Shown here piece by piece: positions 1 through 5,796 of a DNA stretch of 8,394 nucleotides. The stretch lies in NCBI GenBank assembly GCA_031264475.1, contig JAISEA010000120.1, positions 1 to 8,394 of the forward strand, given 5' to 3'. The position numbers and the translations under genes were made by a program. Numbering within the stretch: the first letter of the stretch is position 1; each line of letters opens with the position of its first letter. Under the pieces are notes generated by a model that saw nothing but the letters and a program-made list of their open reading frames with translations, searched no databases and was not told the origin of the DNA. Source of the stretch: Treponema sp. (GTDB lineage: Bacteria > Spirochaetota > Spirochaetia > Treponematales > Breznakiellaceae).

Positions 1-153
1 ATTGAAGAAAGAAATGATTTGGCAATCGGTAAGGAAAATGCCTCGATGAATTTTGGTTTGGGTATCCATTCAAAAAGAACCATGTTTAAGTTCCTAAAGA
101 ACAGGTATATACCCATACCCGTTATAAGAGACCCTAATGATACCAAGCCGTAA
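1..153 (+). CDS. C-terminal end of an unidentified protein (cut by left edge)
   Basis: Frame 1 is open from the first base for 50 codons and ends at TAA (151-153). The visible tail is hydrophilic and mixed, with stretches such as HSKRTMFKFLKNRYIPIPV and ending IRDPNDTKP. It reads like ordinary protein rather than shadow translation, but I do not recognise the family. No start is visible because the gene begins upstream of the window. A terminator-like hairpin about 35 nt after the stop supports a real gene end here. A chance open stretch of this length is possible, so confidence is moderate. It converges on the - strand gene at 516-1169. Confidence 0.45.
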   Translation: MEERNDLAIGKENASMNFGLGIHSKRTMFKFLKNRYIPIPVIRDPNDTKP

Positions 154-187
154 AGCCGTCTGCTCATTTCAATCCACTTTTACCTGT

Positions 188-211
188 ATACGACCCGTGT
201 CGTATTCTTTT
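188..211 (+). terminator. Probable intrinsic terminator of the left-edge gene
   Basis: Perfect 7-bp stem ATACGAC/GTCGTAT around a 4-nt CCGT loop, followed on the + strand by TCTTTT. It lies 34 nt after the stop of the partial gene. The stem is short with moderate GC, so efficiency is uncertain. Confidence 0.45.
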
Positions 212-310
212 GCGGCGGTTCTCATAAGCAACGCCTATGTTTTTAGAACACTTTCCGCACTATACGCTGTTACGTGGGCGTATCCCAACCGAAACGCTTA
301 CCAGCGCGTC

Positions 311-348
311 CTCCGTATTTAAGCGGAGAGCCACTGCGTTGGCGCTAT
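311..348. repeat. Dispersed 38-bp intergenic element, copy A
   Basis: This stretch is closely repeated at 2564-2601. Both copies read CTCC, then TATTYAAGCGGAGAG, then a GC-rich part with GTTGGCG and an A/T-rich exit. CTCCG and CGGAG form a 5-bp hairpin in this copy; the other copy has one mismatch in the stem. Both copies sit in intergenic DNA, which suggests a dispersed structured repeat rather than coding sequence. Function unknown. Confidence 0.5.
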
Positions 349-378
349 AAATTTTCTACATCCTTCCTACCTCCTTTG

Positions 379-408
379 AAAAAGAACCGCGCCGCCGCCT
401 TCGCGGTT
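379..408 (-). terminator. Intrinsic terminator facing the - strand gene at 516-1169
   Basis: On the - strand, a perfect 7-bp stem AACCGCG/CGCGGTT with a 10-nt loop is followed by CTTTTTC, the classic GC stem plus T-run arrangement. A second hairpin lies just before it in transcription order (AACACC/GGTGTT, about 409-427). It is about 108 nt past the stop of the upstream - strand gene, so it is a plausible transcript end. Confidence 0.55.
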
Positions 409-489
409 AAACACCATTCGGGTGTTTTAAAGCGTCAAGACGGGGACAGCGGTACACCCTTTCGTACAACACCCCGTGTGAAGTATTTA

Positions 490-517
490 AACAGCCTTCG
501 GCTACCCGAAGGCTGTT
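490..517 (-). terminator. 12-bp hairpin overlapping the stop codon of the gene at 516-1169
   Basis: Perfect 12-bp stem AACAGCCTTCGG/CCGAAGGCTGTT with a CTAC loop. The TAA stop (516-518) shares two bases with the stem. The following - strand sequence has only a weak T-rich exit (TTTAAATACTT), so it may protect a 3' end or terminate partially, with the stronger terminator at 379-408 acting afterwards. Confidence 0.4.
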
Positions 518-1169
518 ACGGTATCACTGCTGAAAAAATATCGCTCCATAGTCCCTTCTTCCCCGTGCCGCCCTCCCACCTCGCCGCGAAGTAGATACGC
601 TTGCCCCTTTCGTACTCGTCAAAGCTAAATTCTAGCGGGTTTCGTGTCGCAAACGCAGAATGAAGTAAATCGTTGATATGCGTCGGCGGCGTTTCCGCCA
701 TTACCCAGAGACATTCAAGCCCGTGTACCCCCGCGGGCTTGCCCCAGTATCTTGCGGCATTTTCACGAAACCTGAGACGCACGACACGCGGGTGCGGCGT
801 TTCGATTTCTATTTCAGGAATCGTTGTCGGCGCAGGCGACGGACTTGGCGGTTTGTAAGGCTTGAGGTGCATAGCGACAAGGTCAGCGGTCGTTATCGCG
901 GGATTCCTGCGAATACGGAACTCAATCAACTGCCGCATCTTTTGGATCAGAGCCGTTCTTGCGTCGTTGCGTTGGGCGATGACGACGCTGGTTCTGGTCG
1001 CGGGATTTTCCGATTGGGCGAAGAGCGCCTTGAAAGCGGCGTAGGCCGTCTGCAAGTCGGTCGCCTCGGCATCAGGAATGTCCCAGCGCGTTTTGTTAGC
1101 GATTACAGCGGCGACTAGATCATCAATGAAAAGAATGAATCCGACCAAATTCGTTGGAATATAGTCCAA
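516..1169 (-). CDS. Conserved uncharacterised protein: helical N-terminus plus Ig/FnIII-like C-terminus
   Basis: Protein of 217 residues beginning MDYIPTNLVGF. Three parts are visible: a probably helical region (about 1-105), a Pro-rich linker (KPPSPSPAPTT, about 107-117), and a beta-rich C-terminal region with PAGVHGLECLW, a DEYERGKRIYFAARWE stretch and the ending KGLWSDIFSAVIP. From memory, proteins of this size and ending occur repeatedly in Treponema and Bacteroidota and are annotated as hypothetical; the C-terminal part resembles a fibronectin type III or Ig-like fold. No signal peptide, membrane segment or catalytic motif is evident. I chose the TTG at 1169 because the Shine-Dalgarno AAAGGAGG (1176-1183) is 6 nt away; a TTG at 1175 would directly abut it. 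Relatives, as I recall, also begin M-x-YIP. An in-frame TAA lies just upstream. The gene follows a long leader carrying a 21-bp repeat array. Function unknown. Confidence 0.85.
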   Translation of the reverse strand: MDYIPTNLVGFILFIDDLVAAVIANKTRWDIPDAEATDLQTAYAAFKALFAQSENPATRTSVVIAQRNDARTALIQKMRQLIEFRIRRNPAITTADLVAMHLKPYKPPSPSPAPTTIPEIEIETPHPRVVRLRFRENAARYWGKPAGVHGLECLWVMAETPPTHINDLLHSAFATRNPLEFSFDEYERGKRIYFAARWEGGTGKKGLWSDIFSAVIP

Positions 1170-1183
1170 AGTCAACCTCCTTT
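1167..1183 (-). promoter_or_regulatory. Ribosome binding site that selects a TTG start
   Basis: The - strand reads TAAAGGAGG TTGACT TTG. The AAAGGAGG is a near-perfect anti-16S match. Its 6-nt spacing to the second TTG (1167-1169) is optimal, while the first TTG has zero spacing. The TAA of CTAAAGGAGG closes the same frame upstream, so no longer protein is possible. Confidence 0.7.
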
Positions 1184-1220
1184 AGAATGGAAATATAAAG
1201 GATAAAGCTAAAATATGAAT

Positions 1221-1445
1221 AGTTCAAATCGAGGTTTGGAAGTCTTAAGTCAAGGTTTAGAAGTTTCAAGTCGAGGTTTGGAAGTTTCAAATCAAGGTTT
1301 GAGAGTCTTATTCCGAGGTTTGGAAGTCTTAAATCGAGGTTTGAGAGTTTAAAACCGAAGTTTGAAAGTCTTATGTCGAGGTTTAGAAGTTTCAAATCGA
1401 AGTTTGAAAGTTTTATATTTAGAAGTTTTAATTCAAAGTTTAAGT
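1221..1445. repeat. 21-bp tandem repeat array 1
   Basis: On the + strand, units begin AGGTTTGGAAGT or AGGTTTAGAAGT and recur with exact 21-bp spacing from 1232 to 1420 (nine units: 1232, 1253, 1274, 1295, 1316, 1337, 1358, 1379, 1400). Degenerate edges run to about 1221 and 1445. Units differ by a few substitutions with no internal indels until the right edge. Two - strand frames are open through it, one giving heptads like PNLDLRL, but this follows from a period divisible by three. The array lies between a strong - strand promoter and the gene at 516-1169, so it should be transcribed as leader RNA. Confidence 0.85.
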
Positions 1446-1503
1446 GAGAGTCGCTTCGGGAAATGTCGGATTTATGTATGGATATTAGTCTAATGAATTC
1501 TGC

Positions 1504-1514
1504 GGGGGGGGGGG
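1504..1514. repeat. Homopolymer G11 (C11 on the transcribed strand)
   Basis: Eleven consecutive G residues on the + strand. On the - strand this is C11, about 85 nt downstream of the predicted transcription start and about 335 nt upstream of the TTG start of the gene at 516-1169. Runs of this length are prone to slipped-strand change, and treponemes are known to use poly-G runs in phase variation. Whether this one affects expression is inference. A sequencing or assembly length error is also possible. Confidence 0.8.
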
Positions 1515-1606
1515 ATAAAGACAAATCCACTATTTTCTATAGAAGAAAGAATTGAGGTATTTAATAAACATTTGTCTTTGATAACCACAGCTAAATACAT
1601 GAAAAT

Positions 1607-1653
1607 ACTATATACTAATATAGCTTTCTTTGTCAAGCGATTTTTTAAAAAAT
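1607..1653 (-). promoter_or_regulatory. Strong sigma70-type promoter with UP-like element
   Basis: The - strand has a consensus -35 TTGACA (1636-1631), an 18-nt spacer and -10 TATAGT (1612-1607). Directly upstream of the -35 is the perfect palindrome ATTTTTTAAAAAAT (1640-1653), which looks like an UP element. The start should be near 1600. The only downstream gene on this strand is at 516-1169, giving a leader of about 430 nt that includes C11 and the 21-bp array. Confidence 0.65.
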
Positions 1654-1709
1654 AGGAGAGAAAAAGAGACTTCTTTGCGGTATCTTTGCCGCTAAATTAT
1701 TTATATTAC

Positions 1710-1727
1710 ATTGACAGGATTGACAGG
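1710..1727. repeat. Two tandem copies of ATTGACAGG
   Basis: A 9-bp unit repeated twice, 16 bp past the stop of the - strand gene at 1744-2493. Short intergenic repeats of this type occur in several genomes from my general knowledge. No function can be read from it. Confidence 0.5.
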
Positions 1728-1743
1728 GATGTTGCGAAGGGTT

Positions 1744-2493
1744 TTACCATTCCTTAGGCTTAAAATCCGGAGGTTCGGGAAGCCGAATGACCGACTCTCC
1801 CGCTAGTTCAAGCACATAGAAACCAGCCTTATGGGCCGCCTCACGCGCTCCCTGAGTTACTAGACCTCCAGCCATAGCGCCAAGTAGTTTCACGTTTGGT
1901 GAAAGTTGCGCCGGCGGATATTTTAATACCCGCGCCATGCGTTCTATATGATGGGCAATATCTTGAGTGTCCGCCTCCCGTTTTACCTCAACCGCCATAG
2001 CCCACTCGGTATTCACGAGCAAAATGTCGATTTCGCTTTTCAGCTCGTTCTTTTCATTGTAAATAGGAAGCCGACGGTATGCCCTTTGCAGGTTATATTC
2101 AGGGAATTTCTCCCAGAGACGCGCGGCGATAAGCGTTTCAACCAACTCGCCTATCGAACGGTTTAATCCGCCGATATTATTTGACATTGCGGCGATTTTA
2201 GCGTCAAGTTCTTTTTGTCGCTGTTCCCATTCTCTCTGCCGCTGTTTCCATTCTTCCTGCGATTTTACGAAATCAGCATCAAGCTTTTCGTGCCGCTGTT
2301 TCCATTCTTCGTGCGATTTTATGAAATCAGCGTCAAATTTTTTGTGTCGCTGTTCCCATTCTTCCTGCCGCTGTTTCCAATCAGCGTCAAGTTTTTCGTG
2401 CCGCCGTTCCCATGCTTCCTGTGATTTTACGAAATTCGCCCAAAATTCTTCCGGACTAGGAAGATTTGTCAATATTTCCGCAAATGTTTCCAT
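1744..2493 (-). CDS. Coiled-coil protein with PD-(D/E)XK nuclease-like C-terminal domain
   Basis: A 249-residue soluble protein with two parts. Residues about 20-100 are a highly charged Trp/Gln/Arg/Glu-rich coiled coil built of 18-residue repeats (F-V-K-S-Q-E-x-W ... H-E-K-L-D-A-D). Residues about 104-235 look like a restriction-endonuclease-like fold: a helix with GELVET (E119), then SEIDILLVN with D156, then MAVEVKRE with E169 and K171. The D-x12-E-x-K spacing fits the PD-(D/E)XK active site, and the later helix/strand pattern (HIERMARVL, GFYVLEL) agrees. Proteins with this arrangement, some annotated DUF3782, are scattered in bacteria with unknown roles; DNA binding or cleavage is inference. 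The ATG at 2493 is preceded by AGGAGG at 5-nt spacing. Downstream there is only a weak GCGG/CCGC hairpin near 1678-1693. No transposase or methylase is adjacent, so a restriction system is not supported. Confidence 0.8.
   Translation of the reverse strand: METFAEILTNLPSPEEFWANFVKSQEAWERRHEKLDADWKQRQEEWEQRHKKFDADFIKSHEEWKQRHEKLDADFVKSQEEWKQRQREWEQRQKELDAKIAAMSNNIGGLNRSIGELVETLIAARLWEKFPEYNLQRAYRRLPIYNEKNELKSEIDILLVNTEWAMAVEVKREADTQDIAHHIERMARVLKYPPAQLSPNVKLLGAMAGGLVTQGAREAAHKAGFYVLELAGESVIRLPEPPDFKPKEW
2272..2433 (-). repeat. Intragenic 54-bp repeat (three copies) encoding the coiled coil
   Basis: Residues 21-38, 39-56 and 57-74 of the nuclease-like protein are three similar 18-residue units, each ending in K-[LF]-D-A-D. 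A longer, divergent fourth unit follows to about residue 98. Eighteen residues equal one heptad plus one hendecad, which suits a continuous coiled coil. The near-identical DNA suggests expansion by slippage or unequal recombination. Confidence 0.75.
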
Positions 2494-2535
2494 AAAAGCC
2501 TCCTAATACTTACAGTGTACAACAAGGGTGGAAGA

Positions 2536-2541
2536 ATTATA
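2536..2541 (-). promoter_or_regulatory. Possible -10 box for the nuclease-like gene
   Basis: A consensus TATAAT on the - strand, 42 nt upstream of the ATG at 2493. No good -35 lies at normal spacing, so this is only a candidate. Confidence 0.3.
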
Positions 2542-2563
2542 AGGGAAGAAAACCTCACTGTGT

Positions 2564-2601
2564 CTCCATATTCAAGCGGAGAGGCGTTGTGTTGGCGTTA
2601 T
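2564..2601. repeat. Dispersed 38-bp intergenic element, copy B
   Basis: Matches 311-348 with a limited number of substitutions and the same CTCC...CGGAG arms (one mismatch here). It lies between the divergent nuclease-like and chemoreceptor genes, upstream of both predicted promoters. Confidence 0.5.
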
Positions 2602-2680
2602 CTTCTTTTGGCATGAACGAAAGCGTCAGGCGCGGATCAAATAAACGCCGCCGTTAATTGAAAAAATAACAGCAAAGCGG

Positions 2681-2712
2681 TTGATATTTATGGCTGTATT
2701 GTGTAGTATACT
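2681..2712 (+). promoter_or_regulatory. Candidate promoter of the chemoreceptor gene
   Basis: TTGATA (2681-2686) is followed after 17 nt by TAGTAT (2704-2709); the overlapping TATACT (2707-2712) is a better -10 but at 20-nt spacing. The leader to the ATG would be about 55 nt. I see no convincing sigma28 (flagellar) promoter, although chemoreceptors often have one. Confidence 0.4.
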
Positions 2713-2772
2713 TTTTTATCCTCTTTACTTATTTTCCCAATATTTATTAGACTACCTTCAGGAGACGTGTTT

Positions 2773-4965
2773 ATGAAACTACGCAAGAAACTAATAGTCA
2801 TTTTTATTCTTATCTCTATAATCCCTTTTCTTGCAGGGATAGGGATAATCCTTCTGCAATCAAGCAGTACCATCCGACCAAACTCTCATGGCTTTCTTTC
2901 GGCATATTCAACCGCCGTCGCCCGGGACATTGGAGCGTTCTTTGAGCGGAAGATCGGACTCATGGAATCGGCGTCCCTCTTTCCCGGACTGGCGGAAATG
3001 ACCTGGGCTGAAAAAAAGCAAGCCCTGACCCTTTTCGGTAACGAGCTTGCCCGCAACGACCGCATCAGTACCTATCTGTATTGCAATCCCGACGGCAGTT
3101 ATTACCGTTCCGATAATCCGGGGAACCCGGCCTTGGACGGACTGGTGACCGGAAATAACAATGATCCAAACTCGGCGCCGACCCTCCTCAATACCCGCGA
3201 TTATTTCGTCTACCTCGTGGGAAACAATACGACCGGAGAGCGCCGCACTTATGTTTCTAACCCTGTGCTTTCCCGATCAACCGGGCAAAAATTCATGCTC
3301 GTCGGTTCGAGCGTCATTGATCAAGCCGGCGGTACGGCGGGACTCCTCGGTATCTATATTGAAGATCATACCATAAAGGAACTGCTGGATGAGCTGACCG
3401 CCAAGATCAGGGATGATTTCGGAGATCGGCTCGCCCTTTTTGTCTTTTCAGAAAACAATACTATTCTATTTCACAGGGAATTTGATCCCGCACAAGGGAT
3501 GTACACCGAACGGGCTCTGAATGTAAACGAGGAGCTTACTATTGACAACCTCCCGACTAATTTACAGCGAGCTTGCAGGGAGTTGACGACCGATTCTGCC
3601 CTGTCGTACCGTAACGATACGAGCGGAGATCAATACTACATGACCAGCAGTCCGGTGCTGCGTACAGGCTATCGGGTCGTTTTAACCATTCCCGAATCGG
3701 TGCTCTACGTTACCCTCTTGGATATTCAAAGAACTGCCTTGATTGTCCTTGTCGCCACCGCCATTGTTGTTTTTCTCCTTGCCTTTCTCTTCAGCGCCCG
3801 GCTTACCAACCCTATTATCAAAACAGCCCTTGCCCTCAAGGATATTTCCGAAGGCGAAGGGAATTTGACCAAAACAATCGAGGTCAGTTCAAAGGACGAA
3901 GTAGGCGATCTGGCCCGGTACTTTAACGCAACCCTGATAAAGATCAGAAATCTAGTGCTTGTCATCAAGAATCAGGCGGACGCTCTTTCTGACATCGGTA
4001 ACGAGCTTGCCGGGAATATGACCGAGACTGCCGCGGCGGTCAATGGAATTGCCGCTAACATTCAGAACATCAAGGGTCGGGTTATCAACCAGAGTTCTTC
4101 GGTAACGGAAACCAACGCTACTATGGAACAGATCGCGGTCAATATAGATAAACTCAACAGACATGTGGATCGCCAGAGTGAAAATGTCTCCCGCTCTTCC
4201 TCGTCCATTGAGGAAATGCTCGTCAATATCCAATCCGTTACCCAGACCCTGATTAAAAACGCCGCCAATGTCAAAGGGCTAATGAACGCTTCCGAAGTAG
4301 GACGTATGGGTCTTCAGGAAGTCGCGGAAGATATTCAGGAAATAGCCCATGAATCGGAAGGGCTTTTGGAGATCAACGCGGTAATGGAAAATATCGCCAG
4401 CCAGACGAACTTGTTAAGCATGAACGCGGCGATAGAAGCGGCGCACGCGGGCGAGGTGGGCAAAGGTTTTGCGGTGGTGGCGGATGAAATAAGGAAACTA
4501 GCGGAGAATTCAGGGGAACAATCCAAAACCATTACAACGGTGTTGAAAAAGATAAAAGACGCCATCGACAAGATTAGCAAATCTACCGAAAGTGTGCTGA
4601 ACAAATTTGAAGCCATAGACTTGGGGGTCAAGACCGTATCGGAACAAGAAGAGAATATTCGTAACGCCATGGAAGAACAAGGGGCGGGGAGCAAGCAAAT
4701 CCTCGATGCCATCGGTCAGTTGAACGACACTACTCAAATGGTCAGGGACGGCTCTACGCGGATGCTTGAGGGAAGTGGACAGGTGATTCACGAGGGGAAG
4801 AATCTGGAACTGATAACCCAGGAGATCGCCAATGGAATGAACGATATGGCTGTCGAATCGGAACAGATCAATACGACGGTAAACAAGGTCAACGAGATTA
4901 GCGGGCTGAACAAAGAAAATATCAACGTCCTGGTCAGAGAAGTGGCGAAGTTCAAAGTGGAATGA
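2773..4965 (+). CDS. Methyl-accepting chemotaxis protein, dCache-like sensor
   Basis: Transmembrane chemoreceptor of 730 residues that would signal through CheW/CheA to the flagellar motor. Order: short basic N-terminus and first membrane segment (about 7-29); a large periplasmic sensor (about 30-320) of the size and pattern of a double Cache domain ([23 protein letters not shown]); second membrane segment (about 322-340, [19 protein letters not shown]); HAMP (about 341-395, with [11 protein letters not shown]); then the cytoplasmic coiled coil. The signalling hairpin is intact at about 537-578 ([20 protein letters not shown], then [16 protein letters not shown]). The canonical amino-acid-binding Cache motif (Y, R, W, Y, D) is not clear, so the ligand is unknown. 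There is no C-terminal NWETF-type CheR tether; it ends AKFKVE. I chose ATG 2773 because AGGAG (2760-2764) is 8 nt away; the in-frame GTG at 2767 is too close. The last base of its TGA stop is also the first base of a 21-bp repeat. Confidence 0.93.
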   Translation: MKLRKKLIVIFILISIIPFLAGIGIILLQSSSTIRPNSHGFLSAYSTAVARDIGAFFERKIGLMESASLFPGLAEMTWAEKKQALTLFGNELARNDRISTYLYCNPDGSYYRSDNPGNPALDGLVTGNNNDPNSAPTLLNTRDYFVYLVGNNTTGERRTYVSNPVLSRSTGQKFMLVGSSVIDQAGGTAGLLGIYIEDHTIKELLDELTAKIRDDFGDRLALFVFSENNTILFHREFDPAQGMYTERALNVNEELTIDNLPTNLQRACRELTTDSALSYRNDTSGDQYYMTSSPVLRTGYRVVLTIPESVLYVTLLDIQRTALIVLVATAIVVFLLAFLFSARLTNPIIKTALALKDISEGEGNLTKTIEVSSKDEVGDLARYFNATLIKIRNLVLVIKNQADALSDIGNELAGNMTETAAAVNGIAANIQNIKGRVINQSSSVTETNATMEQIAVNIDKLNRHVDRQSENVSRSSSSIEEMLVNIQSVTQTLIKNAANVKGLMNASEVGRMGLQEVAEDIQEIAHESEGLLEINAVMENIASQTNLLSMNAAIEAAHAGEVGKGFAVVADEIRKLAENSGEQSKTITTVLKKIKDAIDKISKSTESVLNKFEAIDLGVKTVSEQEENIRNAMEEQGAGSKQILDAIGQLNDTTQMVRDGSTRMLEGSGQVIHEGKNLELITQEIANGMNDMAVESEQINTTVNKVNEISGLNKENINVLVREVAKFKVE

Positions 4966-5006
4966 GCAGTTAGCAAAGAGCAAATAGCAGTTAGTAAAGA
5001 GCAAAG
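4965..5006. repeat. Two tandem 21-bp units (AGCAGTTAG...AAAGAGCAAA family)
   Basis: Units at 4965-4985 and 4986-5006 start AGCAGTTAG and contain AAAGAGCAAA, differing at two positions. The first begins on the last base of the chemoreceptor stop codon. Diverged single copies occur at 5089-5109 and 5595-5615, so this is a dispersed family. Its period equals that of the two other arrays in the window although the sequence differs. Confidence 0.75.
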
Positions 5007-5027
5007 ACGGGCTGGGTTTAGAAGCGA

Positions 5028-5232
5028 TGTCTGACACCGCAGGCAACGGGCGGGGTTTCGGAGTGATGCCTGACACCGCATAATAAAGAGTAGATAGTAA
5101 AGAGCAAAGGAAGACTAGCGGCAGATTTCGTACGCGAAGCGGGGTGTAGCAGTCCCGATGTCTGACACCTCCGCGCCGTCCGCCACAGGCAGGCTGGCGC
5201 TACCCCGCAATCATAAGCCCGTGTCTGACACC
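5028..5232. repeat. Cluster of TGTCTGACACC near-palindromes (left cluster)
   Basis: Copies of TGTCTGACACC or one-mismatch forms lie at 5028-5038, 5067-5077, 5159-5169 and 5222-5232, all in the same orientation. A partial copy is at 5575-5583 and an inverted copy at 5624-5634. The core GTGTC-N-GACAC is a perfect palindrome around one base. Short palindromes like this are often found with REP-associated (IS200-like) transposases; none is encoded here. The 5136-5169 segment shares further sequence (GAAGCG..GG.GTAGC..GTCCC) with 7814-7856. Confidence 0.7.
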
Positions 5233-5248
5233 TGAAGGCTAGACTTCA

Positions 5249-5416
5249 GAGTTTAGATTCTAGTTGTTAAGGTTTAGATTCTAGTTGTTAAGGTTTAAAT
5301 CCTAGTTGTTAAGGTTTAAATCCTAGTTGCTAGAGTTTAAATCCCAGTTGGTGAGCTTTAAATCCTAGTTGTTAGAGTTTAAATCCTAGTTGTTAAGGTT
5401 TAAATCCTTGTTGTTA
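5249..5416. repeat. 21-bp tandem repeat array 2 (eight units, non-coding)
   Basis: Eight consecutive 21-bp units start at 5249, 5270, 5291, 5312, 5333, 5354, 5375 and 5396, with no indels. Most read AGGTTTAAATCC followed by TAGTTGTTA; the first two have TTTAGATTC in place of TTTAAATCC. The unit has stop codons in all six frames, so it cannot encode a repeat protein. The AGGTTTAGA start matches some units of array 1 at 1221-1445. The TTTAAA block every 21 bp (two helical turns) could give phased DNA curvature. Confidence 0.9.
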
Positions 5417-5453
5417 AACATTGAAAATTAGGAGTCGGATTCTGGCGTTGAGA

Positions 5454-5552
5454 AATTTGTCTTTAAAGACAAGGAATTCAGCTCTGATGTTTAGAAATAT
5501 AACTTAAAGGTCTTAAAATGAGGCGTGGATTTTAAGAGATTAAAGACAAATT
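5454..5552. other. Nested inverted-repeat element of about 99 bp
   Basis: Outer arms 5454-5466 (AATTTGTCTTTAA) and 5540-5552 are perfect 13-bp inverted repeats. Inside, TCTTAAAAT (5511-5519) and ATTTTAAGA (5529-5537) form a perfect 9-bp stem with a 9-nt loop. The left outer arm overlaps a perfect 16-bp palindrome TTGTCTTTAAAGACAA (5457-5472), so alternative folds compete. It follows array 2 by 37 bp. It could be a structured RNA, a miniature mobile-element remnant or a weak terminator; I cannot tell which. Confidence 0.5.
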
Positions 5553-5677
5553 GGCAATTATACACGCACATATACCTGACACCAAATAACAAAGAGCAGT
5601 TAGCAAAGAAGAAAGCGCCCTTCGGTGTCAGACACACGCACGGGGACGGCGTAACCGAATTGGGGGGGTGGTGGAAG

Positions 5678-5712
5678 CCCGCCCCTTTTAAACCCACCGC
5701 GTGGGGGCGGGC
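5678..5712. other. GC-rich hairpin with alternative inner fold
   Basis: GCCCGCCCC (5678-5686) and GGGGCGGGC (5704-5712) are perfect 9-bp arms. An inner pair CCCAC/GTGGG (5693-5705) overlaps the right arm, so the two stems compete. The region also has G7 (5662-5668) and G6 (5721-5726) runs. It lies 85-119 bp past the stop of fprA and may mark the 3' end of that - strand transcript, but on that strand the stem is followed by a purine/pyrimidine mix without a long T run. Confidence 0.45.
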
Positions 5713-5796
5713 TGGAGACAGGGGGGCGCACTACAAGGGCAGCTGTGTGCCAGCCTCCGTTTTGGAAAACCGCGCCCCTCTCATACACCGCCTTCC

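Larger units (their letters stand above)
154..515. other. Intergenic region between convergent genes
   Basis: About 360 bp without a gene I can support. It contains the + terminator (188-211), one copy of the 38-bp dispersed element (311-348) and the - strand terminators (379-408, 490-517). Open frames here lack ribosome binding sites and run through the hairpins, so I read them as noise. Confidence 0.5.
4966..5796. other. Gene-free repeat-rich region between convergent mcp and fprA
   Basis: About 830 bp between the chemoreceptor (+) and fprA (-). It holds the AGCAGTTAG 21-bp units, the TGTCTGACACC cluster, array 2, the nested inverted-repeat element and GC-rich hairpins. Open frames of 60-190 codons are antisense to genes or cross the repeats and lack ribosome binding sites, so I call no gene. 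Confidence 0.65.

Noticed and set aside
166..177. ATTTCAATCCAC, as at the end of some type I-C CRISPR repeats
   Set aside because: Single copy, no second repeat at spacer distance and no palindromic repeat body; no cas gene in the window.
678..1118. 146-codon + strand open frame
   Set aside because: Antisense shadow of the well-supported - strand gene at 516-1169; Arg-rich composition typical of shadows.
1123..1530. 135-codon - strand open frame with LDLRLPN heptads
   Set aside because: It starts at a GTG without a ribosome binding site, overlaps the gene at 516-1169, and its repeats follow from a 21-bp period; the sister array 2 is closed in all frames.
4510..5076. 188-codon - strand open frame antisense to the chemoreceptor
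   Set aside because: It is a shadow of the chemoreceptor coding sequence extended into the 21-bp and TGTCTGACACC repeats.
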